Shown here: positions 7,618-14,820 of the stretch, in pieces
Layout: every line of letters begins with the position of its first letter
How positions within the stretch are numbered: the stretch's first letter is position 1
NCBI GenBank assembly: GCA_934130045.1
Contig: CAKOXI010000002.1
Span: forward strand, 1-64,000
DNA length: 64,000 nucleotides
Source: an uncultured Bacilli bacterium
GTDB lineage: Bacteria > Bacillota_I > Bacilli_A > RF39 > UBA660
Direction of reading: 5' to 3'
Notes under the pieces: model-generated
The model's input: the letters and a program-made list of their open reading frames with translations, nothing else
Database searches by the model: none
Told to the model about the DNA's origin: nothing
Made by a program: the position numbers and the translations under genes

Positions 7618-8700
7618 ATGAAGAAGTATACTTATACTGCTTTCTTTATTGCCCTTTTTTTTACTGTTTTGATAATTGTTACTTGCTCAATTTACAAAAT
7701 AAATATTGCTCCTGTTAGTAAGGATAGCACTTTAAAGACAATTGAAATTGCGAAGGGTGAAACATATTTATCTATTGCTAGTAAATTAAAGGATAATAAT
7801 TTGATAAAATCAGAATTTTATTATAAATTATATGTTAAATTAATGAATCCTAAAGGATTAGAGGAAGGATTTTATTATTTAAGTGAAGATATGGGCGTTG
7901 AAAAAATTATAAAGGTATTATCTGATGGTAGTGATATAAATGCTAATACAATAAATATAACTTTTTTAGAAGGAAAAAATATGAGAAGTATTGCAAAAGT
8001 TATATCTGAAAATACTAATAATACTGAAGATGATGTTTATAATTTATTGAATGATACCGCTTATTTAGATTCATTAATTGATAAATATTGGTTTTTGACA
8101 GATGAAATAAAAGATAGCCGTATTTATTATTCACTAGAGGGATATTTATTTCCAGATACTTATCAATTTAAAAATAAAGATGTAACTGTAAAAGAAATAT
8201 TTGAAACTTTGTTGGATGAGTTAGATAATAAATTAACTCCTTATAAAAATGAAATTTTAAATAGCAATTATACAGTTCATCAACTTTTAACACTTGCTTC
8301 TATTATTGAATTAGAGGGTGTAAATGTTGATGATCGTTTTGATGTATCTGGTGTATTTTATAATCGTTTGAATGCTGGTTGGAGTTTAGGTAGTGATGTT
8401 ACAACTTATTATGCAAGTAAAATTGATATGAGTGAAAGAGATTTAAAAAAATCTGAAATAGATGAATGTAACAATTATAATACTAGAAATCCTTGTATGG
8501 CTGGTAAATTGCCAGTTAGTCCAATATGTAATCCTGGCATTGAATCAATTGAAGCTGCAATAAATCCAAACCAACATAATTACTATTTCTTTGTTGCTGA
8601 TAAAAATAAAAAAACATATTTTACTAAAACTAATGCAGAACATTTGCAAACAATTGCGTCTTTAAAGAGTCAAGGTTTATGGTACGAATATCAGAATTAG
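7618..8700 (+). CDS. mltG: Endolytic murein transglycosylase MltG
   Basis: 360 aa, YceG family. It is a membrane-anchored lytic transglycosylase that cuts nascent glycan strands during elongation. One N-terminal membrane segment (about residues 8-28) is followed by a LysM-like module (IEIAKGETYLSIASKLKDNNLI) and the YceG domain with catalytic Glu in LLTLASIIELEG, then YNRLNAGWSLGSDVTTYYA, CNNYNTRNPCMAGKLPVSPICNPG and AAINPNQHNYYFFVAD. Two extra cysteines in the YNT motif region are unusual for a secreted domain. The next gene starts inside its end. Start ATG at 7618 lacks a strong ribosome site but follows the preceding gene closely. Confidence 0.93.
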   Translation: MKKYTYTAFFIALFFTVLIIVTCSIYKINIAPVSKDSTLKTIEIAKGETYLSIASKLKDNNLIKSEFYYKLYVKLMNPKGLEEGFYYLSEDMGVEKIIKVLSDGSDINANTINITFLEGKNMRSIAKVISENTNNTEDDVYNLLNDTAYLDSLIDKYWFLTDEIKDSRIYYSLEGYLFPDTYQFKNKDVTVKEIFETLLDELDNKLTPYKNEILNSNYTVHQLLTLASIIELEGVNVDDRFDVSGVFYNRLNAGWSLGSDVTTYYASKIDMSERDLKKSEIDECNNYNTRNPCMAGKLPVSPICNPGIESIEAAINPNQHNYYFFVADKNKKTYFTKTNAEHLQTIASLKSQGLWYEYQN

Positions 8701-9257
8701 AAAATTATGCTAAAGAAAATAATATACCAATTATGATGAAAGATGGTATTGAATTTTTGTGTAATTATATAAAAGAAAATAATATAAAAAATATATTAGA
8801 AATTGGTACAGCAATTGGATATTCAGCAATTAAAATGGCATTGATTGATAGTAGTATTAAAATTACTACAATTGAAAGAGATAAAGAGAGATATAATATT
8901 GCTTTAAAAAATGTAAATGATTTTAATTTACAAGATCAAATACAAATAATTTTAGGTGATGCTTTAGATATAACTTTATCTGATAAATATGATTTAATAT
9001 TTATTGATGCGGCAAAAGCTCAATATATAAATTTTTTTGAAAAATATAAATTAAATTTAAAACAGGATGGTACAATTGTAAGTGATAATTTATTATTTCA
9101 TGGGCTTGTTGATGGCAATTGGGATGATTTATCACGTAATGTAAGAGGAATTGTTAGAAAAATAAAAAATTATAAAGATTTTTTAGATGAGAATAAGGAA
9201 TTTAAAACAGTGTATTATCAATTAGGTGATGGTATAGGAATTTCAAAAAGGCAGTGA
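8679..9257 (+). CDS. O-methyltransferase, YrrM type
   Basis: 192 aa SAM-dependent methyltransferase of the catechol/caffeoyl-CoA O-methyltransferase-like family. Motif I is ILEIGTAIGYSAI, the acidic ribose-binding residue is in ITTIERD, and the metal-binding DAAKAQY follows LIFIDAAK; SDNLLFHG carries the second metal ligands. Length is slightly short for the family (about 210). It overlaps mltG by 22 nt, the same order as in B. subtilis (yrrL-yrrM), where the family member acts on tRNA 5-hydroxyuridine (TrmR). That specific role is likely but not shown here. A terminator overlaps its stop codon. Confidence 0.85.
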   Translation: MVRISELENYAKENNIPIMMKDGIEFLCNYIKENNIKNILEIGTAIGYSAIKMALIDSSIKITTIERDKERYNIALKNVNDFNLQDQIQIILGDALDITLSDKYDLIFIDAAKAQYINFFEKYKLNLKQDGTIVSDNLLFHGLVDGNWDDLSRNVRGIVRKIKNYKDFLDENKEFKTVYYQLGDGIGISKRQ

Positions 9258-9273
9258 AAACTGCTTTTTTTTG
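9248..9273 (+). terminator. Terminator of the ireB-mltG operon
   Basis: Stem GCAGT (9251-9255) / ACTGC (9260-9264) with GAAA loop and an eight-T tail; the TGA stop codon is within the hairpin. Confidence 0.85.
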
Positions 9274-9303
9274 AGTTTTGGTAAAAATAAAACTTGACAC
9301 AAA

Positions 9304-9340
9304 AAAATCAGAGAATAAGAAAAACTTTCTCTGATTTTTG
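9304..9340. terminator. Second, stronger hairpin, possible bidirectional terminator
   Basis: Perfect 12-bp stem AAAATCAGAGAA (9304-9315) / TTCTCTGATTTT (9327-9338), flanked by A7 on the left and T5 on the right, so it can end transcription from either side. It follows the operon terminator by only 30 nt. Confidence 0.65.
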
Positions 9341-9370
9341 CTTTAAAAAAAAGGTAAACACATTCGATAT

Positions 9371-9380
9371 TTGATATAAT
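9371..9380 (+). promoter_or_regulatory. Extended -10 promoter before the 83-aa ORF
   Basis: TGATATAAT (TG-N-TATAAT, -10 hexamer 9375-9380) lies about 50 nt upstream of the ATG at 9432. There is no good -35, as expected for extended -10 promoters. Confidence 0.55.
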
Positions 9381-9431
9381 TTAATTGGTAAATAAAATTA
9401 TTACTAAACAAAAATAATCGGAGGTGTTTAC

Positions 9432-9683
9432 ATGAATAATTTAAATATGATGTTAACAATTAATTTAGGACATATAACAATAATAACAGATAATATAAAT
9501 ATAAAAATGTTAACAATAAAAATAATATATGCAAGCAAATCATTAAAAGAAAAAGCTATAGTATGGTTAAGTCAAATTGCTAAAGGAATAAAAGAAATAT
9601 TAATCAATGTACATAATGGTATAAGAGAATGGAAGAATATAGAAGAAAAGGAAAAATATAAACAATTATCATTAAAATTATAA
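9432..9683 (+). CDS. Small unknown ORF with strong ribosome site, 83 aa
   Basis: Not recognised. ATG at 9432 follows a GGAGGTGTTTAC ribosome site and an extended -10 element, so it is likely translated. The N-terminal 40 residues are rich in Ile/Thr/Asn/Met; the C-terminal half is basic and helical (KEKAIVWLSQIAKGIKEILINVHNGIREW). No cysteine or catalytic motif, no clear membrane span. It lies in a sparse accessory stretch beside a group II intron relic, so it could be a remnant of a mobile gene. No terminator is evident after it. Confidence 0.45.
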   Translation: MNNLNMMLTINLGHITIITDNINIKMLTIKIIYASKSLKEKAIVWLSQIAKGIKEILINVHNGIREWKNIEEKEKYKQLSLKL

Positions 9684-9863
9684 CTGTAAAATTAATTTAA
9701 TAATTTAAAAAAGAACATTTCCAGATGTTTTGTGTTAGCATGAATAAATTTATAAAAATATAATAAGATTTATAAAAATTTAATTTCTTTTTATAAATTA
9801 TTGAATTTTTATAATTAAAAAATTGAAACTCAAATAAATATTTATATTAAAAATATAAAATAT
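9684..9863 (+). other. Gene-free AT-rich stretch with short TTTATAAAAAT repeats
   Basis: No ORF or RNA is recognised. Short near-repeats of TTTATAAA(AA) occur at about 9749-9803 in both orientations. Nothing functional can be supported in this part. Confidence 0.4.
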
Positions 9864-9864
9864 A

Positions 9865-9896
9865 TGTTATACTATTAATAGATTGATTTAATCAAT
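9865..9896 (+). promoter_or_regulatory. Extended -10 promoter with adjacent palindromic operator
   Basis: TGTTATACT (TG at 9865-9866, -10 hexamer 9868-9873) is followed 8 nt later by the perfect palindrome ATTGATTTAATCAAT at 9882-9896, which would cover the start site and initial transcribed bases. This is a classic repressor layout. The transcript would reach the zinc-ribbon protein gene with a leader of about 190 nt. Confidence 0.4.
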
Positions 9897-10068
9897 TATT
9901 TGTTTTTATAAAATTGGGTTTAACGATATAGAAAAATACAAAACATTTGAAAGTTTTAAGAGGAATATGAGAAAATGAAAAAAACTTAATAAAATAAAAG
10001 CAAAAATCTATACAGCTATTATATGATATAAGAACAATGATATATAAGAATTAAGGAGTGTGATTTAT

Positions 10069-10620
10069 ATGGCATTAATAAAATGTGAAGAGTGTGGGAA
10101 AGAGTTTAGTGATAAAGCAAATGCTTGTCCAAATTGTGCCTGTCCAGTAAAAATAGAACCTAAAGTAAAAAATCATAATGAAAATGAATACATTATATCC
10201 GAAGCAATTATAAGTAAAAAACTTATTTTGAAATACGATTTGATTATTGTTGTTGGAGTTTTTATAGTTTTGTTTCTTTTTATGTATGGCTTGTCAAATC
10301 AAGCACAGTCGGCATTTATGTTTTCAAGCTTAATAACATTTTTTCTAATTGTAGTATTAGCAATTGAGGGGTACTTGTTATTGAAAAATAAGTTAATACT
10401 TACGAATAAACGTGTCAATGGAAAAATATATGGTATATTAAGTTCAAGTAATATTGACATTCCTATTGATAAAATAAATGCAATAGTTATTACTAAAAAG
10501 TTATTTGTTTTTGATGGTATAAGTATTATGTCAGCATTTGCACAAACATATCATTTATTATTTGTAGAAAATGCACAAGATTTTAGAGAAAAGGTTATGG
10601 AAAAAATTGACACAAAATAA
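10069..10620 (+). CDS. Zinc-ribbon membrane protein with PH-like domain
   Basis: 183 aa. The N-terminal zinc ribbon has two CxxC knuckles (KCEECG and CPNCACP). Two membrane segments follow (about residues 55-75 and 80-105), then a bacterial PH-like region: LILTNKRVNGKIYGILSSSNIDIPIDKINAI, typical of short PH domains at membranes. Start is ATG 10069 with AAGGAG at 10053-10058; an upstream GTG at 10060 overlaps the ribosome site and is not credible. Function unknown; such proteins are often viewed as membrane sensors or assembly factors. It stands alone between a possible operator promoter and an intron relic. Confidence 0.7.
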   Translation: MALIKCEECGKEFSDKANACPNCACPVKIEPKVKNHNENEYIISEAIISKKLILKYDLIIVVGVFIVLFLFMYGLSNQAQSAFMFSSLITFFLIVVLAIEGYLLLKNKLILTNKRVNGKIYGILSSSNIDIPIDKINAIVITKKLFVFDGISIMSAFAQTYHLLFVENAQDFREKVMEKIDTK

Positions 10621-10644
10621 TATTGTTTGAAGTAATTAAACTAT

Positions 10645-10677
10645 TAAAGATATGACAGTTATGCCATATCTTTTTAA
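10645..10677 (+). terminator. Terminator after the zinc-ribbon gene
   Basis: AAAGATATG (10647-10655) pairs with CATATCTTT (10665-10673), the stem extended inward by CA/TG around a single A/C mismatch, followed by T's. The group II intron fragment begins only a few bases downstream. Confidence 0.75.
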
Positions 10678-10678
10678 T

Positions 10679-11125
10679 GTGTGCTAGGCATGGCATATAT
10701 CTAGATGGTGAAAGTTCATTACATGCATACATATCAACGAAGTGTTTTTCCATCGTGAGGTGTGAACTGAAGGAAGTGTAGAGCAAAATCATGGTCTGAT
10801 GAACAAAAACTTAATATAAGGTTACACATATGGATAAGAGTGCATTACAACTTGAAGTTATAAAGATATACGTAAATATGAGTAGTAAATTAATCATATA
10901 AGCGAGGAAAGAGATATGTCTTACCCTAGGAGGTTTCATAGACACATAAGCACGAGCATTTTAATATCAACAATTGTTAATGGTGGTCGAAAAAAGATTG
11001 CTATGAGAAGTCAGCCGAGGTCATAGTATCTATAAAAATATAGAGAAAGACTGAATATTTATAGTATTTCAAACACTAAGATTAACCTCCTTAATGACAA
11101 ACAAATTGCTTAAGAAGATATTATA
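10679..11125 (+). mobile_element. Truncated group II intron (5' ribozyme part, RT gene lost)
   Basis: The segment begins GTGCTAGGC, a group II intron 5' end of GUGYG type, and continues with domain I landmarks: AACTGAAGGAAGTGTAGAGC, TCTGATGAACA, TACCCTAGGAGG and, near 11008-11030, AGAAGTCAGCCGAGGTCATA, which normally lies just before the reverse transcriptase ORF. An ATG at 11094 opens MTNKLLKKIL, resembling the first residues of intron RTs, but a stop comes after 19 codons. No RT body, maturase or domain V/VI follows. So this is a 5' fragment, immobile and unable to splice. Class (probably bacterial B) is uncertain. It sits just after a terminator hairpin. Confidence 0.75.
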
Positions 11126-11136
11126 TATGTTTCTAA

Positions 11137-11156
11137 AACTTATTGCACATTAATTG
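11137..11156 (+). repeat. Small inverted repeat
   Basis: TGCACA-TTAAT-TGTGCA makes a 6-bp stem in the stretch between the intron relic and the capA-like gene. No long T run follows, so it is a weak terminator at best or an operator. Confidence 0.35.
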
Positions 11157-11215
11157 TGCACTTTCAACAAAAATCTACAAAAAGTTAAAAAAACGAAACA
11201 CAAATTATTTTTTTA

Positions 11216-11243
11216 TTGACATATTTATGAAAAATTGTATAAT
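11216..11243 (+). promoter_or_regulatory. SigA promoter of the CapA-like lipoprotein gene
   Basis: -35 TTGACA (11216-11221), 16-nt spacer, -10 TATAAT (11238-11243), about 24 nt before the start codon. Confidence 0.8.
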
Positions 11244-11266
11244 AGGTTGAAAAGAAGAGGGTTTGT

Positions 11267-12424
11267 ATGAAAATTAAAAATTTAAAAGTTTATTTTAGTA
11301 CGTGTTTATTAATGACAACTTTGTCATCATGCAAAAATATAAATGAAGATTATAAAAGTGATAATAATATAATTGTTACTTCTTCAGTAGAAATGGAAAA
11401 TATTACTAGTAAATGTGAAGTAAATGATATTATTGAAACTAAAATAGATGATAAAGAGATAATTGAAGAAGAAAATTTTGACTACATTGTTCAACCAAAA
11501 CAAACGGTTGATCAAATTGAGTCTGTAACAATTAGTTTTACTGGAGATTGTACTTTGGGTACGTACGCTAAAAGTTCCAATAGAGCTTTTGAGGTTTTAT
11601 TTGAACAACAAAAAGATTATAATTATTATTTCAATAATGTAAAGCAAATATTTGAAAATGATGATTATACTGTTGTTAATTTGGAAGGACCACTTACTGA
11701 TGCTACAGTAGCTCAAGATAAACCGTTTGCTTTTAAGGGTAGAAAAGATTATGTAAATATTTTATTAAATGGAAATGTTGAAGCTGTTAATTTATCTAAT
11801 AATCATATCATGGATTATTATGAAGAAGGTTTCAATGATACCATTGAAGTATTAAATGAAAATAATATTGATTATTTTAATAATACTATTTATCATATTG
11901 AAGAAATAAATGGATATAAGTTTGGCTTTGCTGGATTTAAAGCTTTTAATTTATATACAAAAAATGAAATAGATAATGCTATTAAATATTTTAATGATAA
12001 TGATGTTGATATAAAAATTATAACTTTGCATGGTGGAATTGAATATGATTATCAATTTGATTCTATAAAGGAAGAATTAGCTCATTATTCTATAGATAAT
12101 GGAGTTGATTTGGTTGTCGGTCATCATCCTCATATTTTACAGGGAATTGAAGAATATAATAATAAATATATTATATATTCACTTGGAAATTTTTGCTATG
12201 GTGGTAATAGATGTCCTGTTGATATGAATTCTATGATTGCTCAAGTAACTTTTAATTTTAAAAATAAAAAAATTGATAATTATGATTTAAATTTGATACC
12301 TGTTTCTATTTCTTCTGTTGATTATGAAAATAATTTTCAACCAACTATTTTAGAATGCGATAAGAAAGATAAAGTTTTAGAATTAATAAATAATTATAGT
12401 AAAAATTTTTCCTATAATGATTAA
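11267..12424 (+). CDS. CapA family lipoprotein (metallophosphatase fold)
   Basis: 385 aa. An N-terminal lipoprotein signal ends in the lipobox LSSC (Cys about 22), then an Asp/Asn/Glu-rich linker to about residue 80, then a PGA_cap/CapA domain. Metal-ligand motifs of this calcineurin-like fold are present: FTGDCTLG, VVNLEGPLTD, NLSNNHIMDY, LHGGIEYDY, VGHHPHILQG and YSLGNF. CapA proteins act in poly-gamma-glutamate capsule formation or anchoring, but many homologues stand alone without capB/C, as here, so a capsule role is unproven. ATG at 11267 follows AAGAGGG. Bounded by its own promoter and terminator. Confidence 0.88.
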   Translation: MKIKNLKVYFSTCLLMTTLSSCKNINEDYKSDNNIIVTSSVEMENITSKCEVNDIIETKIDDKEIIEEENFDYIVQPKQTVDQIESVTISFTGDCTLGTYAKSSNRAFEVLFEQQKDYNYYFNNVKQIFENDDYTVVNLEGPLTDATVAQDKPFAFKGRKDYVNILLNGNVEAVNLSNNHIMDYYEEGFNDTIEVLNENNIDYFNNTIYHIEEINGYKFGFAGFKAFNLYTKNEIDNAIKYFNDNDVDIKIITLHGGIEYDYQFDSIKEELAHYSIDNGVDLVVGHHPHILQGIEEYNNKYIIYSLGNFCYGGNRCPVDMNSMIAQVTFNFKNKKIDNYDLNLIPVSISSVDYENNFQPTILECDKKDKVLELINNYSKNFSYND

Positions 12425-12434
12425 TATATATTTT

Positions 12435-12460
12435 AAATATGGAGATATCCATATTTTTCT
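12435..12460 (+). terminator. Terminator after the CapA-like gene
   Basis: Stem AAATATGGA (12435-12443) / TCCATATTT (12448-12456) with GATA loop and T tail. Confidence 0.88.
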
Positions 12461-12479
12461 TTTAAAGTAAATTTTATAG

Positions 12480-12488
12480 TGTTATAAT
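12480..12488 (+). promoter_or_regulatory. Extended -10 promoter of rnhB
   Basis: TGTTATAAT (hexamer 12483-12488) lies 16 nt before the rnhB start codon, leaving a very short leader with TAGGTGG as ribosome site. Confidence 0.65.
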
Positions 12489-12504
12489 AATTGTAGGTGG
12501 TTTT

Positions 12505-13128
12505 ATGGATACTGATTTATATAAATATGAAAAAGAGTTATATGATCAAAATTATGAGTATATTGGTGGTGTTGATGAGGTAGGACGCGGTCCTTTAATT
12601 GGTGATGTAGTAGCAGCTTGTGTTGTTTTACCTCGCGATTTTGTCTTGGAGGGTTTAACGGATTCAAAAAAATTAAGTGAAAAAAAGCGTAATGAATATT
12701 ATGATTATATAATTAAACATTGTATAGCTTATGGAATAGGGAGAGTTCATCCTGATGAAATAGATAAAATAAATATATATGAAGCAAGTCGTAAGGCAAT
12801 GCTTAAAGCTATATCTAAGGTTAGAAAACAAATTGATTTACAGTATGTTTTAGTTGATGCTATGCCACTTCCAACTTTGGATATTGGGGTTTCTTCTATA
12901 ATTAAGGGTGATGCTAAAAGTATTAGTATAGCAGCTGCAAGTGTAGTTGCTAAAGTAACTCGTGATAATGATATGTATAAGCTTGATAAAAAATATCCAT
13001 TATATGGATATGCTTTACATAAAGGATATCCTACTAAGAGGCATATAGAGGCAATTAATAAATATGGACTTATTGATGGATATAGAAAAACTTATGGTCC
13101 TGTTAAAAAAGTATTGGAGGAAATTTAA
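12505..13128 (+). CDS. rnhB: Ribonuclease HII
   Basis: 207 aa, removes RNA from RNA-DNA hybrids and excises single ribonucleotides from DNA. Catalytic residues sit in GVDEVGRGPLIGDVVAACV (Asp and Glu), in LVDAMPLP (Asp), and in the ASVVAKVTRD segment. Family consensus is GPLAGPVVAA; the Ile-Gly-Asp variant here is unusual but keeps the DE pair. C-terminal GYPTKRHIEAINKYG and RKTYGPVK are typical. It overlaps the next gene by 1 nt (TAATG). Confidence 0.96.
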   Translation: MDTDLYKYEKELYDQNYEYIGGVDEVGRGPLIGDVVAACVVLPRDFVLEGLTDSKKLSEKKRNEYYDYIIKHCIAYGIGRVHPDEIDKINIYEASRKAMLKAISKVRKQIDLQYVLVDAMPLPTLDIGVSSIIKGDAKSISIAAASVVAKVTRDNDMYKLDKKYPLYGYALHKGYPTKRHIEAINKYGLIDGYRKTYGPVKKVLEEI

Positions 13129-13430
13129 TGAATTTTGGTTTTAATTTTAATGATAGAAAATTATTTACTCGTGAACAAAAAAGCACAACTAGATCTATTG
13201 ATATGAATCGTTATAGTGATAAGTTTGGTGCAACTGATCCAGATACTATAAAAATGAGAAGACTTAAATTTAAAGAACAATTTAATAAAAATATTAATTT
13301 AAATAGAGAAATGAATAAAAATAATAGTGTTTCTTCAACTATTTTAAATAAACCTAATAATGCAAGAACCAGAGAAGAAAAGCAGTTTAATCATATAGAA
13401 GCTTTAAAAAATATTAAAAGAGGTTTTTAA
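13128..13430 (+). CDS. Unknown small basic protein, 100 aa
   Basis: Not recognised. A highly charged, basic, Asn/Lys/Arg-rich protein (for example KMRRLKFKEQFNKNINLNRE) with no membrane span and probably disordered or helical. It is joined by 1-nt overlaps to rnhB upstream and to an MBL-fold hydrolase downstream (TAATG both times), so it is certainly in the same transcript and likely translated by coupling. The composition suggests nucleic acid contact, but that is only a guess. Confidence 0.65.
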   Translation: MNFGFNFNDRKLFTREQKSTTRSIDMNRYSDKFGATDPDTIKMRRLKFKEQFNKNINLNREMNKNNSVSSTILNKPNNARTREEKQFNHIEALKNIKRGF

Positions 13431-13966
13431 TGGTAATTGAAAAAATAGTTGTTGGATCATATTTAGAAAATTGTTATATTTTATCTATTGGTTCTAATTG
13501 TATTGTTGTTGATCCAGGTGATGATTATTTAAGAATTGATGAAAAGATAAATGGTAAAAATGTTTTGGCTGTTTTAATAACTCATAGACATTCTGATCAC
13601 ATTGGTGCTTTAGAGGATATAATAAGAAAATATAATCCTATTATTTATGAATATAAAAATGTTCAAGAAAAAAATTATGTTATTGATAAATTTTCTTTTG
13701 ATGTTATTTATACACCAGGACATACTAATGATTCTGTTACTTATTATTTTAAAAGTGAAAAGGTAATGTTTACTGGTGATTTTGTTTTTGAAAATTCGAT
13801 AGGTAGAACAGATTTACCGACTGGTGATTATAATAAAATGGTTGATAGTATTAATTTATTAAAAAAATATCCAGATGATATTACTTTATATCCTGGACAT
13901 GGTAATTATACTACAATAGGTATAGAAAAAATTAATAATTATTGGTTTTATAATATTAATCTATAA
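13430..13966 (+). CDS. MBL-fold metallo-hydrolase (glyoxalase II-like)
   Basis: 178 aa, short single-domain metallo-beta-lactamase fold. Metal ligands: THRHSDHIG (HxHxDH), TPGHTNDS (His), FTGDFVF (bridging Asp) and LYPGHGNYT (last His). NSIGRTDLPTGDY is typical of the YqgX/GloB-like subfamily that hydrolyses small thioesters or similar metabolites. Substrate unknown. Coupled by 1-nt overlap to the 100-aa gene and ended by a terminator that overlaps its stop region. Confidence 0.9.
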   Translation: MVIEKIVVGSYLENCYILSIGSNCIVVDPGDDYLRIDEKINGKNVLAVLITHRHSDHIGALEDIIRKYNPIIYEYKNVQEKNYVIDKFSFDVIYTPGHTNDSVTYYFKSEKVMFTGDFVFENSIGRTDLPTGDYNKMVDSINLLKKYPDDITLYPGHGNYTTIGIEKINNYWFYNINL

Positions 13967-13983
13967 ATATAGATTTTTTTTTA
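13958..13983 (+). terminator. Terminator after the MBL hydrolase gene
   Basis: Stem AATCTAT (13958-13964) / ATAGATT (13969-13975) plus a nine-T tail; the stop codon is in the hairpin. Confidence 0.85.
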
Positions 13984-13992
13984 AATTTAATA

Positions 13993-13998
13993 TATAAT
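13993..13998 (+). promoter_or_regulatory. -10 element before pduL
   Basis: TATAAT at 13993-13998, 15 nt upstream of the pduL start codon. No clear -35; the T tail of the preceding terminator occupies that region. Confidence 0.45.
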
Positions 13999-14013
13999 TG
14001 ATGTGGTGATAAA

Positions 14014-14601
14014 ATGAAAAATATAGATATAAATGTTGGTGTTTCAAATAGACATGTTCATTTGAAAGAAAGTGATTTTAAAATATTATTTGGTAATGAT
14101 GCAGTATTAGAGTGTGAAAAAAAATTAACACAACCTGGTCAATATTCAAGTAAATCTAAAATTACTATTAAAACTGAAAAATCAGAAATACCTAATGTAA
14201 GGGTATTAGGACCATTAAGAAGCTATACTCAAGTAGAAATTTCTAAAACTGATGCTTTTAAATTAGGTGTAAATCCTCCAGTTAGAGAATCTGGGGATAT
14301 AGAAAATAGTGAATCAGTTACTTTAGTTGGTCCATGTGGTGAAATTACTATAAATGAGGGATGTATAATTGCTTCAAGACATATTCATTTAACCCATGAT
14401 GATGTAAAAAAGTATGGTTTAGAAGGTAAAAAATATGTTGATATTTTAATTGATGGCTTTAAAGGTGGAATTTTAAAAAATGTGTTTTTAAAAATAAGTG
14501 ATGATTTTGTTTTCGAGTTGCATATTGATACAGATGATGCTAATGCTCATTTAGTTAAACAAGGTGATATTGTTCATATCATTGGTGATGATTGTGAGTA
14601 A
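14014..14601 (+). CDS. pduL: Phosphotransacylase PduL
   Basis: 195 aa. Converts acyl-CoA plus phosphate to acyl-phosphate. Two beta-barrel modules each bear the family metal motifs: VGVSNRHVHL near the start and ASRHIHLT near residue 130, with QPGQYSS, RVLGPLRSYTQVEIS and the late DTDDANAH. It lacks an N-terminal encapsulation peptide and no microcompartment shell genes are nearby, so it is probably a cytosolic phosphate acetyltransferase feeding acetate fermentation instead of pta. ATG follows GTGGTGATAAA. Confidence 0.93.
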   Translation: MKNIDINVGVSNRHVHLKESDFKILFGNDAVLECEKKLTQPGQYSSKSKITIKTEKSEIPNVRVLGPLRSYTQVEISKTDAFKLGVNPPVRESGDIENSESVTLVGPCGEITINEGCIIASRHIHLTHDDVKKYGLEGKKYVDILIDGFKGGILKNVFLKISDDFVFELHIDTDDANAHLVKQGDIVHIIGDDCE

Positions 14602-14818
14602 TGTGTTTTGTATTTGTGATAAGTGTAAGATGATGAATATTAAATCAATAGTACCAAAATTAAAAAAAATAGATGAATTCGCTGAAATAAGAATAGGTTG
14701 TCAAAATTTTTGTGGTATTGGTAGAACTAAATGTTTTGCAATTGTTAATAATATCCCAGTGATTGCTTCTTCTTCAGATGAATTAATTTTGAAAATAAAG
14801 AATAGTATAGGTGATTAA
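14588..14818 (+). CDS. DUF1450-like small cysteine protein
   Basis: About 76 aa. Pattern CICDKCKMMNI, then IRIGCQNFCGIGRTKCFAIVNNIPVIA and SSDELILKIKNSIG matches the DUF1450 (YuzB-like) family with its C..C..C spacing and small beta-hairpin VNNxPV. Function unknown; the cysteines could bind metal or a cluster. The start is uncertain: ATG 14588 inside the pduL end is taken, GTG 14603 just after the pduL stop is also good, and GTG 14564 is possible. It is 2 nt upstream of mutM. Confidence 0.7.
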   Translation: MIVSNVFCICDKCKMMNIKSIVPKLKKIDEFAEIRIGCQNFCGIGRTKCFAIVNNIPVIASSSDELILKIKNSIGD

Positions 14819-14820
14819 AA

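Noticed and set aside
9293..9298. TTGACA as a promoter -35 in front of the strong hairpin
   Set aside because: The -10 position 17 nt downstream (TAAGAA) is poor and lies inside the hairpin.
10595..10792. 65-aa minus-strand frame
   Set aside because: It covers the terminator and the 5' end of the group II intron relic; no ribosome site and no protein family.
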